Shown: positions 52,075 through 61,532, counted from the first letter of the stretch. The stretch: DNA of 64,000 bases from Mycolicibacterium brisbanense (GCF_001570425.1 NZ_BCSX01000019.1:221681-285680), one strand, 5' to 3'. Program-made: numbers and translations. The notes: generated by a model not told the origin, from the sequence alone.

Positions 52075-54296
52075 CGCCCGGCCGCGAATTCGCGCAGCGC
52101 CGCCACCTGAGCGGAATCCAGTGAGGGACGCACGGTTTCGCGGGCCTTCGCGACGTCGGCCGCCGTGACGTCGGCCGCGTCGATCGAGCGACGCATCGCC
52201 GTCAGCGCCGACTCCCGCAGCAGCGCCACGCAATCGGCCGCACTGTAGCCGTCCAATTCCGATGCCAGCGCGTCGAGCTCGACATCCTCGGCCAGCGGGA
52301 TGGATTTGCCTGCAGTGCGCAGGATCTCGCGGCGGGCATCGGCATCGGGTGGCTCGACGAACACCAGCCGCTCGAGACGGCCGGGCCGCAGCAACGCCGG
52401 GTCGATCAGATCGGGCCGGTTGGTGGCGCCGAGCACGATGACGTCGCGCAGCGGATCGATACCGTCGAGTTCGGTCAGCAGCGCGGCCACCACGCGGTCG
52501 GTCACGCCGGAGTCGACACTCTGCCCGCGCCGTGGTGCCAACGCGTCGATCTCGTCGAGGAACACCAGCGACGGCGCGGAATCGCGAGCCCTGGCGAACA
52601 GCTCGCGGACCGCCTTCTCCGACGAGCCGACCCATTTGTCCATCAGCTCAGCACCTTTGACGGCGTGCACCGACAGCCGCCCAGAGCTGGCAAGTGCCCG
52701 CACGAGGAACGTCTTGCCGCATCCGGGCGGGCCGTACAGCAGCACACCGCGCGGTGGCTGCACGCCGAGCCGGGCGAAGGTGTCGGGATGCTGCAACGGC
52801 CACAGCACGGCCTCGGTCAGGGCCTGCTTGGTCTCGACCATGTCGCCGACGTCGTCGAGGGTCACCGCACCGACCGAGACCTCTTCTGCCGCCGACCGTG
52901 ACAACGGCCGGATCACCGTCAGGGCCCCGGCCAGATCTTCTTGTCTCAGAACAGGTTCCGCGCCGTCGGAACTGGCCCGCGCGGCGGCCCGCAGTGCGCC
53001 CTCGCGCACCACGGCAGCCAGGTCGGCGATCACGAAACCCGGTGTGCGGTCGGCGATGTCGCCGAGATTCAAATCGACCGACGGCACGCCGCGCAGCAGG
53101 ACCTCGAGCAGCGCCTTGCGGGTCGAAGCGTCCGGCAGGCTCAGCCCGAGCTCGCGGTCGCACAGATCGGGTTCGCGCAGCCGGGCGTCGACCGACTCGG
53201 GCCGCGCCGAGGTCGCGATGAACGCCACGCCACGGGTGGCCACGGCGCCGCGCAGCTCCGCGAGGATCAGGGTGGCCACCGGATCGGCGGGCCGGTCGGT
53301 GCCCGCAGGCAGCAGTGCGTCGACGTCGGTGATCAGCAGCACCCCGCCGCCGTCACGCACGGCCTGCACCGCGGCCGCGACGCGTTTGAGCCGCTCCTCC
53401 GGGTGCAGCGCACCCACCTCGGGACCGTCCAGCTCGACGAGCCGCCGCGGTGCGCACACCACCCGGACCATGGTGGCCTTGCCGACACCGGCGGGTCCGG
53501 ACACCAGTACCCCGAGGTTGGCTGTGGCGCCGAGGGTTTCGAGCAGTTTGGGCTCGTCGAGAGAAAGCTTGAGCCACTCAGCCAGCTTGGCCGCCTGCAG
53601 GTGCTTGCCCTTCAGATCGTCGAAGCTGACCGCCGCGTCGGCACGCGCGGGGCTGACGGTGTGCCGGCCGGCCGAGTCTGGGGCCGCGGTGGCGGCCGGG
53701 GCGACGGCGACGCCCTCACCCCACGACACGACCGAATTCGGCTGCACGCTGACCGGCCCGGCCGGATCGACCCCGGTCACGGTCAGCAGCTCGGAGGTCC
53801 AGGTGATGCCCACCGATGAGGCCAGGGCACTGGTGGCCGCCGAGGTGGAGGTGCCGGGGCCGAGATCGCGGGGCAGCAGCGACACCGTGTCGCCGACCGT
53901 CATCACCTTGCCCAGCAGCGCCAGCCGCAGCGTGGCCGACGAGATCGACTGGGTGGCCAGCTTGGATCCCGAAACCGTCACCGACCTCGCGCCATACACC
54001 GTCACAGGCGCCACGATGACGGTGGCGTCCTCGCGCAACCCGGCGTTGGAGAGCGTGACGTCGTCGAGCAATGCGGTTCCGGTCGGCGTCCCGGCCGGGG
54101 CGATGCCTGCCACCGCCGCGGTGGTGCGCGAACCGGTCAGCGCCACCGCATCCCACTCGCGCAGTCCGAGCGCGGCAAGGACCTCGGGGTGCAGCCGCAC
54201 CACGCCGCGGCGCGCGTCGAGGGCGGAGGTGTTCAAGCGGGCCGTGAGACGAAGGTGGCTGGGTGCGGCATCCTCGCCGACGTCGACCGTGGTCAC
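52071..54296 (-). CDS. CDC48-type tandem AAA+ ATPase (Rv0435c-like)
   Basis: This 741-residue protein has an N-terminal double-psi-barrel region (residues 1-200) and two AAA domains. The second is complete: Walker A GPPGCGKT (522-529), Walker B VFLDEIDAL (578-586), sensor and arginine regions ATNRPDLIDPALLRPGRLER. The first is degraded: Walker A reads GPAGVGKA (267-274) without the Ser/Thr, and Walker B reads ITDVDAL without Glu. So only one ring is likely active. The GTG at 54296 overlaps the pssA stop. The order with pssA-psd-moeA matches Rv0435c-Rv0438c. Partner proteins are unknown. Confidence 0.88.
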   Translation of the reverse strand: MTTVDVGEDAAPSHLRLTARLNTSALDARRGVVRLHPEVLAALGLREWDAVALTGSRTTAAVAGIAPAGTPTGTALLDDVTLSNAGLREDATVIVAPVTVYGARSVTVSGSKLATQSISSATLRLALLGKVMTVGDTVSLLPRDLGPGTSTSAATSALASSVGITWTSELLTVTGVDPAGPVSVQPNSVVSWGEGVAVAPAATAAPDSAGRHTVSPARADAAVSFDDLKGKHLQAAKLAEWLKLSLDEPKLLETLGATANLGVLVSGPAGVGKATMVRVVCAPRRLVELDGPEVGALHPEERLKRVAAAVQAVRDGGGVLLITDVDALLPAGTDRPADPVATLILAELRGAVATRGVAFIATSARPESVDARLREPDLCDRELGLSLPDASTRKALLEVLLRGVPSVDLNLGDIADRTPGFVIADLAAVVREGALRAAARASSDGAEPVLRQEDLAGALTVIRPLSRSAAEEVSVGAVTLDDVGDMVETKQALTEAVLWPLQHPDTFARLGVQPPRGVLLYGPPGCGKTFLVRALASSGRLSVHAVKGAELMDKWVGSSEKAVRELFARARDSAPSLVFLDEIDALAPRRGQSVDSGVTDRVVAALLTELDGIDPLRDVIVLGATNRPDLIDPALLRPGRLERLVFVEPPDADARREILRTAGKSIPLAEDVELDALASELDGYSAADCVALLRESALTAMRRSIDAADVTAADVAKARETVRPSLDSAQVAALREFAAGR

Positions 54297-55156
54297 CTCA
54301 GCGGGGGCTTCCGCAGCCCCAGACGCGCCATCGAACGCCGGTGCGGCTGGGCGCGACGGATCGCACGGCGTTGGGCGCGGCGCTGCCGCGGTTTGTCGTC
54401 CCAGGATTCCGGATGCGCGGCCACCCAGTGTTTGGTGCGCACCGCGAACGGGATGTGGATCACGTAGGCCACGGCGATCACCATGATCACGACGTAGCCG
54501 TAGAACACCGAGGCCGCCACGCCGATGGCCACCAGGGCCAGCAGGGGCGCCACCATGTTGGGCGGCACCGTGAAGGTATGGATCTTGCGCATGGGAATCC
54601 GGCTGACCACCAGGAGCGATACGCCGATCATCCAGACGATCACCACCCATTCGGCGGCCACGCTGTCCCACCAGGGCCCAGGGAACTGCATCTTGGCCGC
54701 CAGCGGGACGATCGTGCCGATGGCGCCGGCCGGAGCGGGCATCCCGACGAAGTACTCCTTCTCGTACGCGGGCTGATCCACGTCGAGCAGCGCATTGAAC
54801 CGCGCCAGCCGCAGCACGATGCACACCGCGTACAGCAGGACGACGATCCAGCCCAGCTGCGAGTGCGACAACAGCGTCGCGTACACGATGAACGCCGGTG
54901 CCACACCGAAGTTCACGGCGTCGGCCAGCGAGTCGATCTCCTCGCCCATCTTGGAGGTGGCCTTGAGCATGCGGGCCACCCGGCCGTCGAGGGCGTCGAG
55001 GATCGCCGCGACCGCCAGGAACGCCATGGCCTGGGTCGGCAGACCGTCGAGGGCCATCTTCACCGAGGTCATGCCCAGGCAGATCGCGGCGACCGTCAAC
55101 GCGCTCGGCAGCATCCGGACCGGCATCGCAGGCGGTTTGATGCGGGCTCTGATCAT
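54293..55156 (-). CDS. pssA: CDP-diacylglycerol-serine O-phosphatidyltransferase
   Basis: This 287-residue membrane enzyme makes phosphatidylserine from CDP-diacylglycerol and serine. The CDP-alcohol phosphotransferase signature (DG..AR, then G...D...D) is at DGRVARMLKATSKMGEEIDS followed by LADAVNFG. Several hydrophobic helices follow, and the basic C-terminal tail ends ARLGLRKPPLR, like M. tuberculosis PssA. It is followed by the CDC48-type gene with a 4-base overlap and preceded by psd. Together with Psd it supplies phosphatidylethanolamine. Confidence 0.92.
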   Translation of the reverse strand: MIRARIKPPAMPVRMLPSALTVAAICLGMTSVKMALDGLPTQAMAFLAVAAILDALDGRVARMLKATSKMGEEIDSLADAVNFGVAPAFIVYATLLSHSQLGWIVVLLYAVCIVLRLARFNALLDVDQPAYEKEYFVGMPAPAGAIGTIVPLAAKMQFPGPWWDSVAAEWVVIVWMIGVSLLVVSRIPMRKIHTFTVPPNMVAPLLALVAIGVAASVFYGYVVIMVIAVAYVIHIPFAVRTKHWVAAHPESWDDKPRQRRAQRRAIRRAQPHRRSMARLGLRKPPLR

Positions 55157-55169
55157 GACAAATCCGCGA

Positions 55170-55868
55170 TCATGGCAGCTCCGCCAAGACGGTTTCGCCG
55201 GCCAGCGCCCGCTGGCCCCGGCTGACGAGCAGTTTTGACCCGGCGGGCAGGTAGGTGTCCAGGCGTGAACCGAACCGGATCAGCCCGTAGGTCTCTCCGA
55301 TGGCCAGCTTGTCGCCGACCCGCGCGTCACACACGATGCGCCGCGCCACCAGGCCCGCGATCTGCACGGCGATCACCTGGACCCCTTCCGGCGTGCGGAT
55401 GACCACGCTGTTGCGCTCGTTGTCTTCGCTGGCCGCTTCCAGTTCCGCTGAGTGGAACCGCCCGGGCCGGTGCTGCACGGCCACCACCTCACCGCCGATC
55501 GGGGCGCGCTGCACATGGGCGTCGAGCACCGACAGGAAGATGCTGACCCGCGGCAACGGGGTCTCTGGCAAACCCAGCTCGGCGGGCGGCACGGCGTCCT
55601 GGATCAGGCACACCAAGCCGTCCGCGGGTGCGACCACCACACCCGGCCGGGTGGGTGGCACCCGTGGCGGATGCCGGAAGAAGGCGGCGTTGGCGCCTGC
55701 CGCGAGCAGTGCCGTGCGCCGTATCCAGCGGTGATTGCGTCCGAGGGCGGCGACAGCAAGGCTCGCGCCGACGAACGGCAGGCCCGCCGAATGCATGGGC
55801 GGAACGCTGGATCGCACCAGCGCCGCAAGGCGTTCTGGACCGGATTGGAGGTCGGGGCGTCTGGCCAT
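55170..55868 (-). CDS. psd: Phosphatidylserine decarboxylase
   Basis: This 232-residue enzyme decarboxylates phosphatidylserine to phosphatidylethanolamine. It is made as a proenzyme and self-cleaves at a Gly-Ser bond to create a pyruvoyl group; the site here is RFGSRLD (Gly200-Ser201). The catalytic strand [13 protein letters not shown] and the ERNSVVI segment are present. The short length fits the class without an N-terminal membrane extension. It lies 13 bases before pssA in the conserved psd-pssA pair. Confidence 0.9.
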   Translation of the reverse strand: MARRPDLQSGPERLAALVRSSVPPMHSAGLPFVGASLAVAALGRNHRWIRRTALLAAGANAAFFRHPPRVPPTRPGVVVAPADGLVCLIQDAVPPAELGLPETPLPRVSIFLSVLDAHVQRAPIGGEVVAVQHRPGRFHSAELEAASEDNERNSVVIRTPEGVQVIAVQIAGLVARRIVCDARVGDKLAIGETYGLIRFGSRLDTYLPAGSKLLVSRGQRALAGETVLAELP

Positions 55869-55892
55869 CGGGAGGATTCTACGTGCGCCGGG

Positions 55893-57089
55893 TTATCTGA
55901 GGTCCCAGACCGGAACGGGGGCACCGGCGGCCAGTTCGGTGACGTCCTCGTCGATCTCGAGCAGGCAGTTCGCCGAGGCCAGCCAGCGCAGGTGATGCGA
56001 CGCAGGCGGCCCGTAGCTGGTCACGGTGTCACCGGCGAGCACCCCGCGGCGGAACTGTCGTTTTCCGCGTGGCGAGGTCAGATCCTCGGTCAGAAACGCG
56101 GCGCGGCGCGGCCGGTCCGGTTGGGGATGGCCCATCGCGGCGCGCAGCGGGCCCCTGACGAACACCTCGAAGGACACCAGGGCACTGACCGGATTGCCCG
56201 GCAGGGTGACCATGGGAGTGCCGTCGACCATGCCCGAGCCCTGCGGCATGCCCGGCTGCATGGCGACCTTGACGAACTCGATCTGGTCGGCCAGGGCATC
56301 TTTGACCACCTCGTACGCGCCGGCGCTGACCCCGCCCGTGGTGATGATCAGATCGACGTCGGCGGCATGCCCGGCCAGGGTGGCGCGGAAGGTGTCGACG
56401 TCGTCGGCGGACATCGGCGCGACGGTCACCTCCGCTCCGGCGTCGCGCACCGCCGCGGCCAGCATCACCGCGTTCGACTCGTAGATCTGGCCGGGGAGAA
56501 GCGGGATGCCCGGCGCCACCAGCTCGGAGCCCGTCGACATCACCAGCACGCGCTGCGGCGGCACCACCAGCAGGTCGGGCAGGCCGAGTGCGGCGGCCAG
56601 CCCGAGCGCGGCCGGGGTCACCAACTGGCCTGCCCGCAGCACCGTGGTGCCCGCCGTGACGTCTTCACCGGCGGTGCGAACGTGCTGGCCGGGCCGGACC
56701 GACGCCCGGATGGTCACGGTGTCGGTAGCACCGTCGGTGGATTCCACCGGGACGACGGCGGTCGCACCCGCCGGCAGCGGCGCGCCGGTCATGATCCGAT
56801 GCGCGGTACCGGGTTTGAGCGTCAGCGGATCGGTGCGGCCTGCCGGGATGTCCTCGGCCACCGGAAGCCGGACCGGGTGCCGGTCGGTGGCATCGGCGAC
56901 GTCGGAGGCGACGACGGCATAGCCGTCCATGGCCGAGTTGTCGAAGCCGGGCAGCGACAGCGGCGCGACGACGTCGGCGGCCAGCGCGAGGCCCAACGTC
57001 CGCACCAGCGGCAGTTGTTGTGGCGCACGGGTTTTGAACAAACCGGCGACGACGCTCTGATGCTCTTCAACGGTGCGCACGGCTATCAC
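55893..57089 (-). CDS. moeA: Molybdopterin molybdenumtransferase MoeA
   Basis: This 398-residue enzyme inserts molybdate into molybdopterin-AMP during cofactor synthesis. It has the MDGYAV motif (residues 52-57), TTGGVSAGAYEVV with VKDALA in the central domain, and LPGNPVSALVSFEVF, all diagnostic of MoeA. By order it corresponds to M. tuberculosis moeA2 (Rv0438c). The GTG 57089 opens the frame; the GTG at 57080 (VRTVEEHQ) may be the true start. The molybdenum hydroxylase 10 kb to the left is a likely consumer of the cofactor. Confidence 0.9.
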   Translation of the reverse strand: MIAVRTVEEHQSVVAGLFKTRAPQQLPLVRTLGLALAADVVAPLSLPGFDNSAMDGYAVVASDVADATDRHPVRLPVAEDIPAGRTDPLTLKPGTAHRIMTGAPLPAGATAVVPVESTDGATDTVTIRASVRPGQHVRTAGEDVTAGTTVLRAGQLVTPAALGLAAALGLPDLLVVPPQRVLVMSTGSELVAPGIPLLPGQIYESNAVMLAAAVRDAGAEVTVAPMSADDVDTFRATLAGHAADVDLIITTGGVSAGAYEVVKDALADQIEFVKVAMQPGMPQGSGMVDGTPMVTLPGNPVSALVSFEVFVRGPLRAAMGHPQPDRPRRAAFLTEDLTSPRGKRQFRRGVLAGDTVTSYGPPASHHLRWLASANCLLEIDEDVTELAAGAPVPVWDLR

Positions 57090-57108
57090 GATACTTTTCG
57101 GCTACCGG

Positions 57109-58533
57109 CTACGTGCTGCCCCGACTCTGGCGGTGATGGAATCGCCGCGAACGCACCCGAAACGAGCTCCATTCGCCCAGCGACACGCCCGCGGCCAGCG
57201 CGGTGCTGATCGCCAGCGCAGCCAGGACCGAGGAGAACCCCACGTAACTCTGTTCGTTCAGAATCGCGTAGATCCCGTGCAGCAGCGACAGACCCGGCAA
57301 CAGCGGGGTGATGCCCGCGATCGACACGAGCAGAGGCGGGGCCAGGTGCCGGCGCTCCATGAGCCGCCCGACCAGGCCCACGGGAACCGCCGCGATGAAC
57401 GACGACATCACCGGACCCAGGCCCACGCTCACACCCAGCAGGTAACCGGCAATGGCAGTCGCGCCACCGAAGGCCGCGGCGATGGCCGCGGTGCGCTCGG
57501 CATAGCAGGCCAGGGCGAAGGCGGCCGCGCTCGCGGCGCCGAACGCCACCCGGACGGGCCATTCGGCCAGCGCGGGCGGTGCCGTCGCGCCGATGTCGAT
57601 GGCCGGGGCGCCGAACCGGTTGGCGAGATGCAGCACCAACGCCACCCCGGCGATCGTCGCGGCGGTCAGCATGAGCAACTCGAAGAAGCGTCCCGCGGCG
57701 GTCACGGGCGCGCCGGCGATGACGTCGCCCACCGAACCCACCAGCGAGAGCCCGGCGAGGATCACCACCAGCCCGGCCGCGATGGCGACCGGCGGCTCGA
57801 ACGGCACACCCTTCTTGAGGCACAGCCAGAAGACCAGCAGAGGCGGCGCGGTCGCGATCACCCCGCCGATGGCGTACTGGAAGAAGAACGGCAGCCCCTG
57901 CTTGTTGAGGTAACGGTTGACCCGGTCGATCAACATGGTGCTCAGGGCGCTGACCAGGCAGACCAGCAGGCTGCCGCCCAAGGTGCCCGCGGTCGCGAAC
58001 GCCAGTGCGCCCCAGGCGAGCGTCGCGACCCAGCGCCGGTAGGGATGCGGCGCGGTGATGATGGCGTCCAGCTCGGCGTGCGCCTCCGCCGGGCTCAGCT
58101 TCTGCGCGGTGATCTGCCGGATCAGCCGGCCGAGGGCCGCCAGCCGAGTGAAGTCCATGGACCGGGAGTGGACGATGTGCATGGAGCTCGCGGGCGGCAG
58201 CGTGGGTCCGCGATACACCGCGATGTGGATCGCCGTGTTGACGACGTCGACTTCGCAATGCTCGATGCCGTACGCGGACACTACTTTGACGACCTGATGC
58301 GCAGTGGCGATCGCCGGTGTGCCCGACGCCATCAGCAGCGATCCGATGGTGCCCGCGAGATCGAGCACCGCGCCGACCCGCGCATCGTAGAAATCGTCAG
58401 GCGCTTTGCGGTCCGCTCTCAGCAGAGGGAAGCTGTCCGTCGGTGCTTCGGTCTCCCGCACCATCCGGCTCAGGATTCTGCGTTGCCGGGCCCGCCGCGG
58501 AGGCTGGCCCGCCGGATCGCGGGTCAACGGCAC
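57109..58533 (-). CDS. ThrE-type threonine/serine exporter family protein
   Basis: This 474-residue membrane protein has a cytoplasmic N-terminal domain (DFYDARVGAVLDLAGTIGSL and IEHCEVDVVNTAIHIAVYRG) and about ten hydrophobic helices in two repeats, the ThrE pattern of an N-terminal hydrolase-like region plus permease. It may export threonine, serine or small peptides. I chose GTG 58533 because AAGGAG precedes it by 4 bases; the ATG at 58464 is an alternative. It is inserted between moeA and the SDR gene that adjoin each other in M. tuberculosis. Confidence 0.82.
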   Translation of the reverse strand: MPLTRDPAGQPPRRARQRRILSRMVRETEAPTDSFPLLRADRKAPDDFYDARVGAVLDLAGTIGSLLMASGTPAIATAHQVVKVVSAYGIEHCEVDVVNTAIHIAVYRGPTLPPASSMHIVHSRSMDFTRLAALGRLIRQITAQKLSPAEAHAELDAIITAPHPYRRWVATLAWGALAFATAGTLGGSLLVCLVSALSTMLIDRVNRYLNKQGLPFFFQYAIGGVIATAPPLLVFWLCLKKGVPFEPPVAIAAGLVVILAGLSLVGSVGDVIAGAPVTAAGRFFELLMLTAATIAGVALVLHLANRFGAPAIDIGATAPPALAEWPVRVAFGAASAAAFALACYAERTAAIAAAFGGATAIAGYLLGVSVGLGPVMSSFIAAVPVGLVGRLMERRHLAPPLLVSIAGITPLLPGLSLLHGIYAILNEQSYVGFSSVLAALAISTALAAGVSLGEWSSFRVRSRRFHHRQSRGST

Positions 58534-58613
58534 AGCGCTCCTTAGATCGGTTGTCTGTCGGTGATATTCGATCACATCGGCGACAGCCGGTACACGAGAT
58601 CGCCGAGTCGCGG

Positions 58614-59537
58614 TTACACCGGGTAAGTGACCCCGGTGAGTTCCTCGGACACCGTCCACAACCGGCGCTGCAGTTCCACATCATGCGACTGCTTACTGGA
58701 CTGGACCAGCTTGGGATGGCCGACCATCTCGCGAAAGCCGGACGGTCCGTAGTACTGCCCGCCGCGCACGGCTGGATCGGTGGCCGCGCGCAGTGTCGCG
58801 AGCGCGCCGACCGCGGGGCTGTTGGTGAACAGGCTCGCCAGTTGGTTGTAGCCGGGCAGCCCGGTGCCGGGGATGTGGCGCATCAGTTCGGTGTTCGACA
58901 GACCCGGGTGGGCCGCCACGGCGATGGTCGGCTCGTTCTTGGCGGCCAGCCTGCGCTGCAGTTCGTAGGTGAACAGCAGGTTGGCGAGCTTGGACTGACC
59001 GTATGCGGCCACCCGGTTGTAGCTGCGTTGCCACTGCAGGTCGTCGAAGTGAATGGCGGCCTGAATGCGGTGGGCGATGCTGGCGACCGCGACGACGCGT
59101 GAGCCGGCGACCGGCAGCAGGTGGTCGAGCAGCAGCCCCGTGAGCGCGAACGCGCCCAGATGGTTCGTGCCGAACTGCAGCTCGAAGCCGTCGACCGTGG
59201 TCTGCTTCGGCGGGTACATCACGCCTGCGTTGTTGATCAGCAGATCGATGCGGGGATACGCGGCCCGCAGCTCGTCGGCGGCGCTGCGCACCGAGTCCAG
59301 CGAACCCACATCGAGGGACTGAAGTTTGAGGTCGGCTTTGGGGTTCGCCGCGGTGATGCGGTCGACGGCGTCGCGGCCCTTGTCCAGGTTGCGCACGGCG
59401 ACGACGACGTGCGCGCCCTTGGCGGCCAGCACACGTGCGGTCTCGTAGCCGAGGCCCGTGTTGGAGCCGGTGACGATGGCGACCCGGCCGGACTGGTCCG
59501 GCACGTCGGCCTCGGTCCACTTTGCATTGGCGCTCAT
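58614..59537 (-). CDS. Short-chain dehydrogenase (retinol dehydrogenase-like, Rv0439c-like)
   Basis: This 307-residue SDR has TGSNTGLG near residue 23, NNAG (with VMYPP after it), and YGQSK as the Tyr-Lys pair. It is of the light-harvesting/retinol-dehydrogenase subgroup common in mycobacteria. ATG 59537 was chosen: a TACAGT -10 lies 6 bases upstream, so the message is probably leaderless, and the length matches M. tuberculosis Rv0439c. It is divergent from the PH-domain gene with only 36 bases between the two start codons. The substrate is unknown. Confidence 0.85.
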   Translation of the reverse strand: MSANAKWTEADVPDQSGRVAIVTGSNTGLGYETARVLAAKGAHVVVAVRNLDKGRDAVDRITAANPKADLKLQSLDVGSLDSVRSAADELRAAYPRIDLLINNAGVMYPPKQTTVDGFELQFGTNHLGAFALTGLLLDHLLPVAGSRVVAVASIAHRIQAAIHFDDLQWQRSYNRVAAYGQSKLANLLFTYELQRRLAAKNEPTIAVAAHPGLSNTELMRHIPGTGLPGYNQLASLFTNSPAVGALATLRAATDPAVRGGQYYGPSGFREMVGHPKLVQSSKQSHDVELQRRLWTVSEELTGVTYPV

Positions 59538-59543
59538 GGGTCG

Positions 59544-59549
59544 ACTGTA
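59544..59549 (-). promoter_or_regulatory. Likely -10 of the SDR gene (leaderless)
   Basis: On the minus strand TACAGT fits TANNNT and ends 6 bases before the ATG at 59537. It sits in a 36-base divergent intergenic region. Confidence 0.45.
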
Positions 59550-59561
59550 CGGAGCATCGGG

Positions 59562-59567
59562 CATGCT
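59562..59567 (+). promoter_or_regulatory. Likely -10 of the PH-domain operon (leaderless)
   Basis: CATGCT lies 6 bases before the ATG at 59574. It deviates from TANNNT in the first base. Only 12 bases separate it from the opposing -10. Confidence 0.35.
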
Positions 59568-59573
59568 CGAACC

Positions 59574-60068
59574 ATGACACTTGTCGACCCGGCATACCCC
59601 CCGAGTCGCAAGGCGCCGCTGGTGTGGGCGCTGGGCGCCGCCATCCCGTGGGTCGTGTTGGTTCCGGCCCAACTGATCTGGCTGCTGGTGGACCGCCGGA
59701 TGCTGTGGCTGCACGCCGTGGTGGCAGCCGCCAGCGTCGTGGCGATCGTGCTGTTCGTGGTGGTGGTGCCGCTGTGGCGGTTCCGGGTGCACCGCTGGGA
59801 TGTGCAGATCGATTCCCCGACGCCTGCGGTGTACACGCGGTCGGGTTGGCTGGTGCAGGAACGCCGCATCGCCCCCATCTCACGGGTGCAGACCGTCGAC
59901 ACCCATCGCGGGCCGCTGGACCGGCTGTTCGGCTTGGCCAACGTGACGGTGACGACGGCGTCGTCGGCGGGCGCGGTGCGGATCGTGGCGCTCGACGCCG
60001 ACGTCGCCGACCGCGTCGTCGCGCAACTCACCGACATCGCGGCGATCGGCGAGCAGGACGCGACGTGA
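59574..60068 (+). CDS. Bacterial PH-domain membrane protein (YdbS-like)
   Basis: This 164-residue protein has two adjacent hydrophobic helices (AAIPWVVLVPAQLIWLLV and VVAAASVVAIVLFVVVVPLW) followed by a bacterial PH-like domain of the YdbS type (WLVQERRIAPISRVQTVDTH). Pairs of such proteins occur in many Gram-positives; the function is unclear, with a role in membrane or secretion stress suggested. The stop overlaps the start of the larger partner (GTGA). The message probably starts at the ATG itself. Confidence 0.82.
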   Translation: MTLVDPAYPPSRKAPLVWALGAAIPWVVLVPAQLIWLLVDRRMLWLHAVVAAASVVAIVLFVVVVPLWRFRVHRWDVQIDSPTPAVYTRSGWLVQERRIAPISRVQTVDTHRGPLDRLFGLANVTVTTASSAGAVRIVALDADVADRVVAQLTDIAAIGEQDAT

Positions 60069-61519
60069 CCGACCCAGGCTGGCGCCGGCTTAGCCCGCGC
60101 ATGTTGCTGGTACACCCGGTTCATGAAGTGCTGCAACAGATTCCACTGCTGGTGGGATCGGTGGTGCTGGGCTCGGCGACCGGGAACCCGCTCTGGACCG
60201 TCGCCGCGGTGACGCTCATGGTGGCGTTCGGCCTGGCCCGCTGGTTCACCACCACCTACCGGATCGAACCAGGCGAGGTGCAGTTGCGCACCGGTGTGTT
60301 GCAGCGCAAGACACTGTCGGTGCCGCGCAACCGGATTCGCTCGGTATCCACCGATGCCCGGCTGCTGCACCGGCTGCTCGGCCTGACCGTGCTGCAGATC
60401 AGCACCGGCCGGGAAGCCAAGGGCGACACCAAGTTCGCGCTCGACGCGGTCGAAGCCGGTGAGGTGCCGCGGCTGCGGGCGATCCTGCTCGCCGACGCGG
60501 TGCCCGTGCCCGAGGATGCCCCTGCCGGTCGCGAGCTGGCCCGGTGGCAGCCGTCGTGGCTGCGGTACAGCCCGCTGAGCTGGACCGGTCTCGCCATGAT
60601 CCTCACCGCCGTCGGCGTCTTGTATCAAACGGGAGTCGGTGTCGCGCTGGACAATTCGCAGTTGGCCCGGTCCGGGCTGGATGTCGCCCAGCGGCTGGGT
60701 GTCGCCGTCACCGTCACAGTCGTGGTGGCCGCGCTGCTGACGCTGTCGGTGGTGCTCTCGGTGCTGCAATCCTTGGTCGCCTACGGGAATCTGGTGCTGC
60801 GCCGCGACGCGGACGTACTGCATCTGCGGCACGGGCTGCTGCGGGTGCGCGAGCACACCTACGACATGCGCCGGCTGCGGGGCGGCACGCTGCGCGAACC
60901 GCTGCTGGTCCGGATCTTCGGCGGGGCCAGGCTGGATGCGGTGATGACCGGTGTGGGCGGTGAAGGTCAGGCGTCGCTGCTACTGCCGCCCTGCCCCGCC
61001 ACCACGGCCCGTGACGTGCTGAGCGAGCTCATCGAACAACCCGACGCGGTGGCCGGCCCGCTGCGATCACACGGCCCGGCAGCGGTGCGTCGACGCTGGA
61101 CCAGGGCGCTGGCCGTGCCGGTGCTGGCCGCGCCGGTGTTGCTCATCGTCGGGGTGCCGGTCTGGGTGTGGATCGTGTGGGGCGTGCTCACCGCCGGTGC
61201 GGTGGCCGTGGCTGCCGATCGGGCCCGGTCGCTGGGGCATCGCGTGCACGACGGCTGGCTGGTGGCGCAGGCAGGCAGCCTGGAACGCCGCCGAGACTGC
61301 CTGGACGCGGCAGGCATCATCGGCTGGACCGTGCGGCAGACCCTGTTGCAGCGACGCGCCGGGGTGGCGACGCTGATCGCCGCCACCGCGGCGGGTCACA
61401 AGCACTACCGCGTCACCGACGTTCCCGCCGAACAGGCCTGGCAGATCGCGGCATCGGCGACCCCATGGTTGGCAGGCGCCGCCTGGGCCGAGGGCCTGGC
61501 GCGCCCTGACTTGCGCTGA
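60065..61519 (+). CDS. Bacterial PH-domain membrane protein (YdbT-like)
   Basis: This 484-residue protein with three PH-like regions is interrupted by pairs of membrane helices. The repeated signature appears as RKTLSVPRNRIRSVSTD after the first helix pair, YDMRRLRGGTLREPLLVRI after the second, and RRDCLDAAGIIGWTVRQTLL near the end, each a version of the YdbT repeat. It forms an operon with the small YdbS-like gene. Together they probably make one membrane complex of unknown role. Confidence 0.83.
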   Translation: MTDPGWRRLSPRMLLVHPVHEVLQQIPLLVGSVVLGSATGNPLWTVAAVTLMVAFGLARWFTTTYRIEPGEVQLRTGVLQRKTLSVPRNRIRSVSTDARLLHRLLGLTVLQISTGREAKGDTKFALDAVEAGEVPRLRAILLADAVPVPEDAPAGRELARWQPSWLRYSPLSWTGLAMILTAVGVLYQTGVGVALDNSQLARSGLDVAQRLGVAVTVTVVVAALLTLSVVLSVLQSLVAYGNLVLRRDADVLHLRHGLLRVREHTYDMRRLRGGTLREPLLVRIFGGARLDAVMTGVGGEGQASLLLPPCPATTARDVLSELIEQPDAVAGPLRSHGPAAVRRRWTRALAVPVLAAPVLLIVGVPVWVWIVWGVLTAGAVAVAADRARSLGHRVHDGWLVAQAGSLERRRDCLDAAGIIGWTVRQTLLQRRAGVATLIAATAAGHKHYRVTDVPAEQAWQIAASATPWLAGAAWAEGLARPDLR

Positions 61520-61532
61520 CCGGTCAGGCGTT

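Noticed and set aside
57073..58545. A 490-codon plus-strand frame opposite the ThrE-type gene
   Set aside because: Highly charged, no motif, antisense to a membrane protein with the expected helices.
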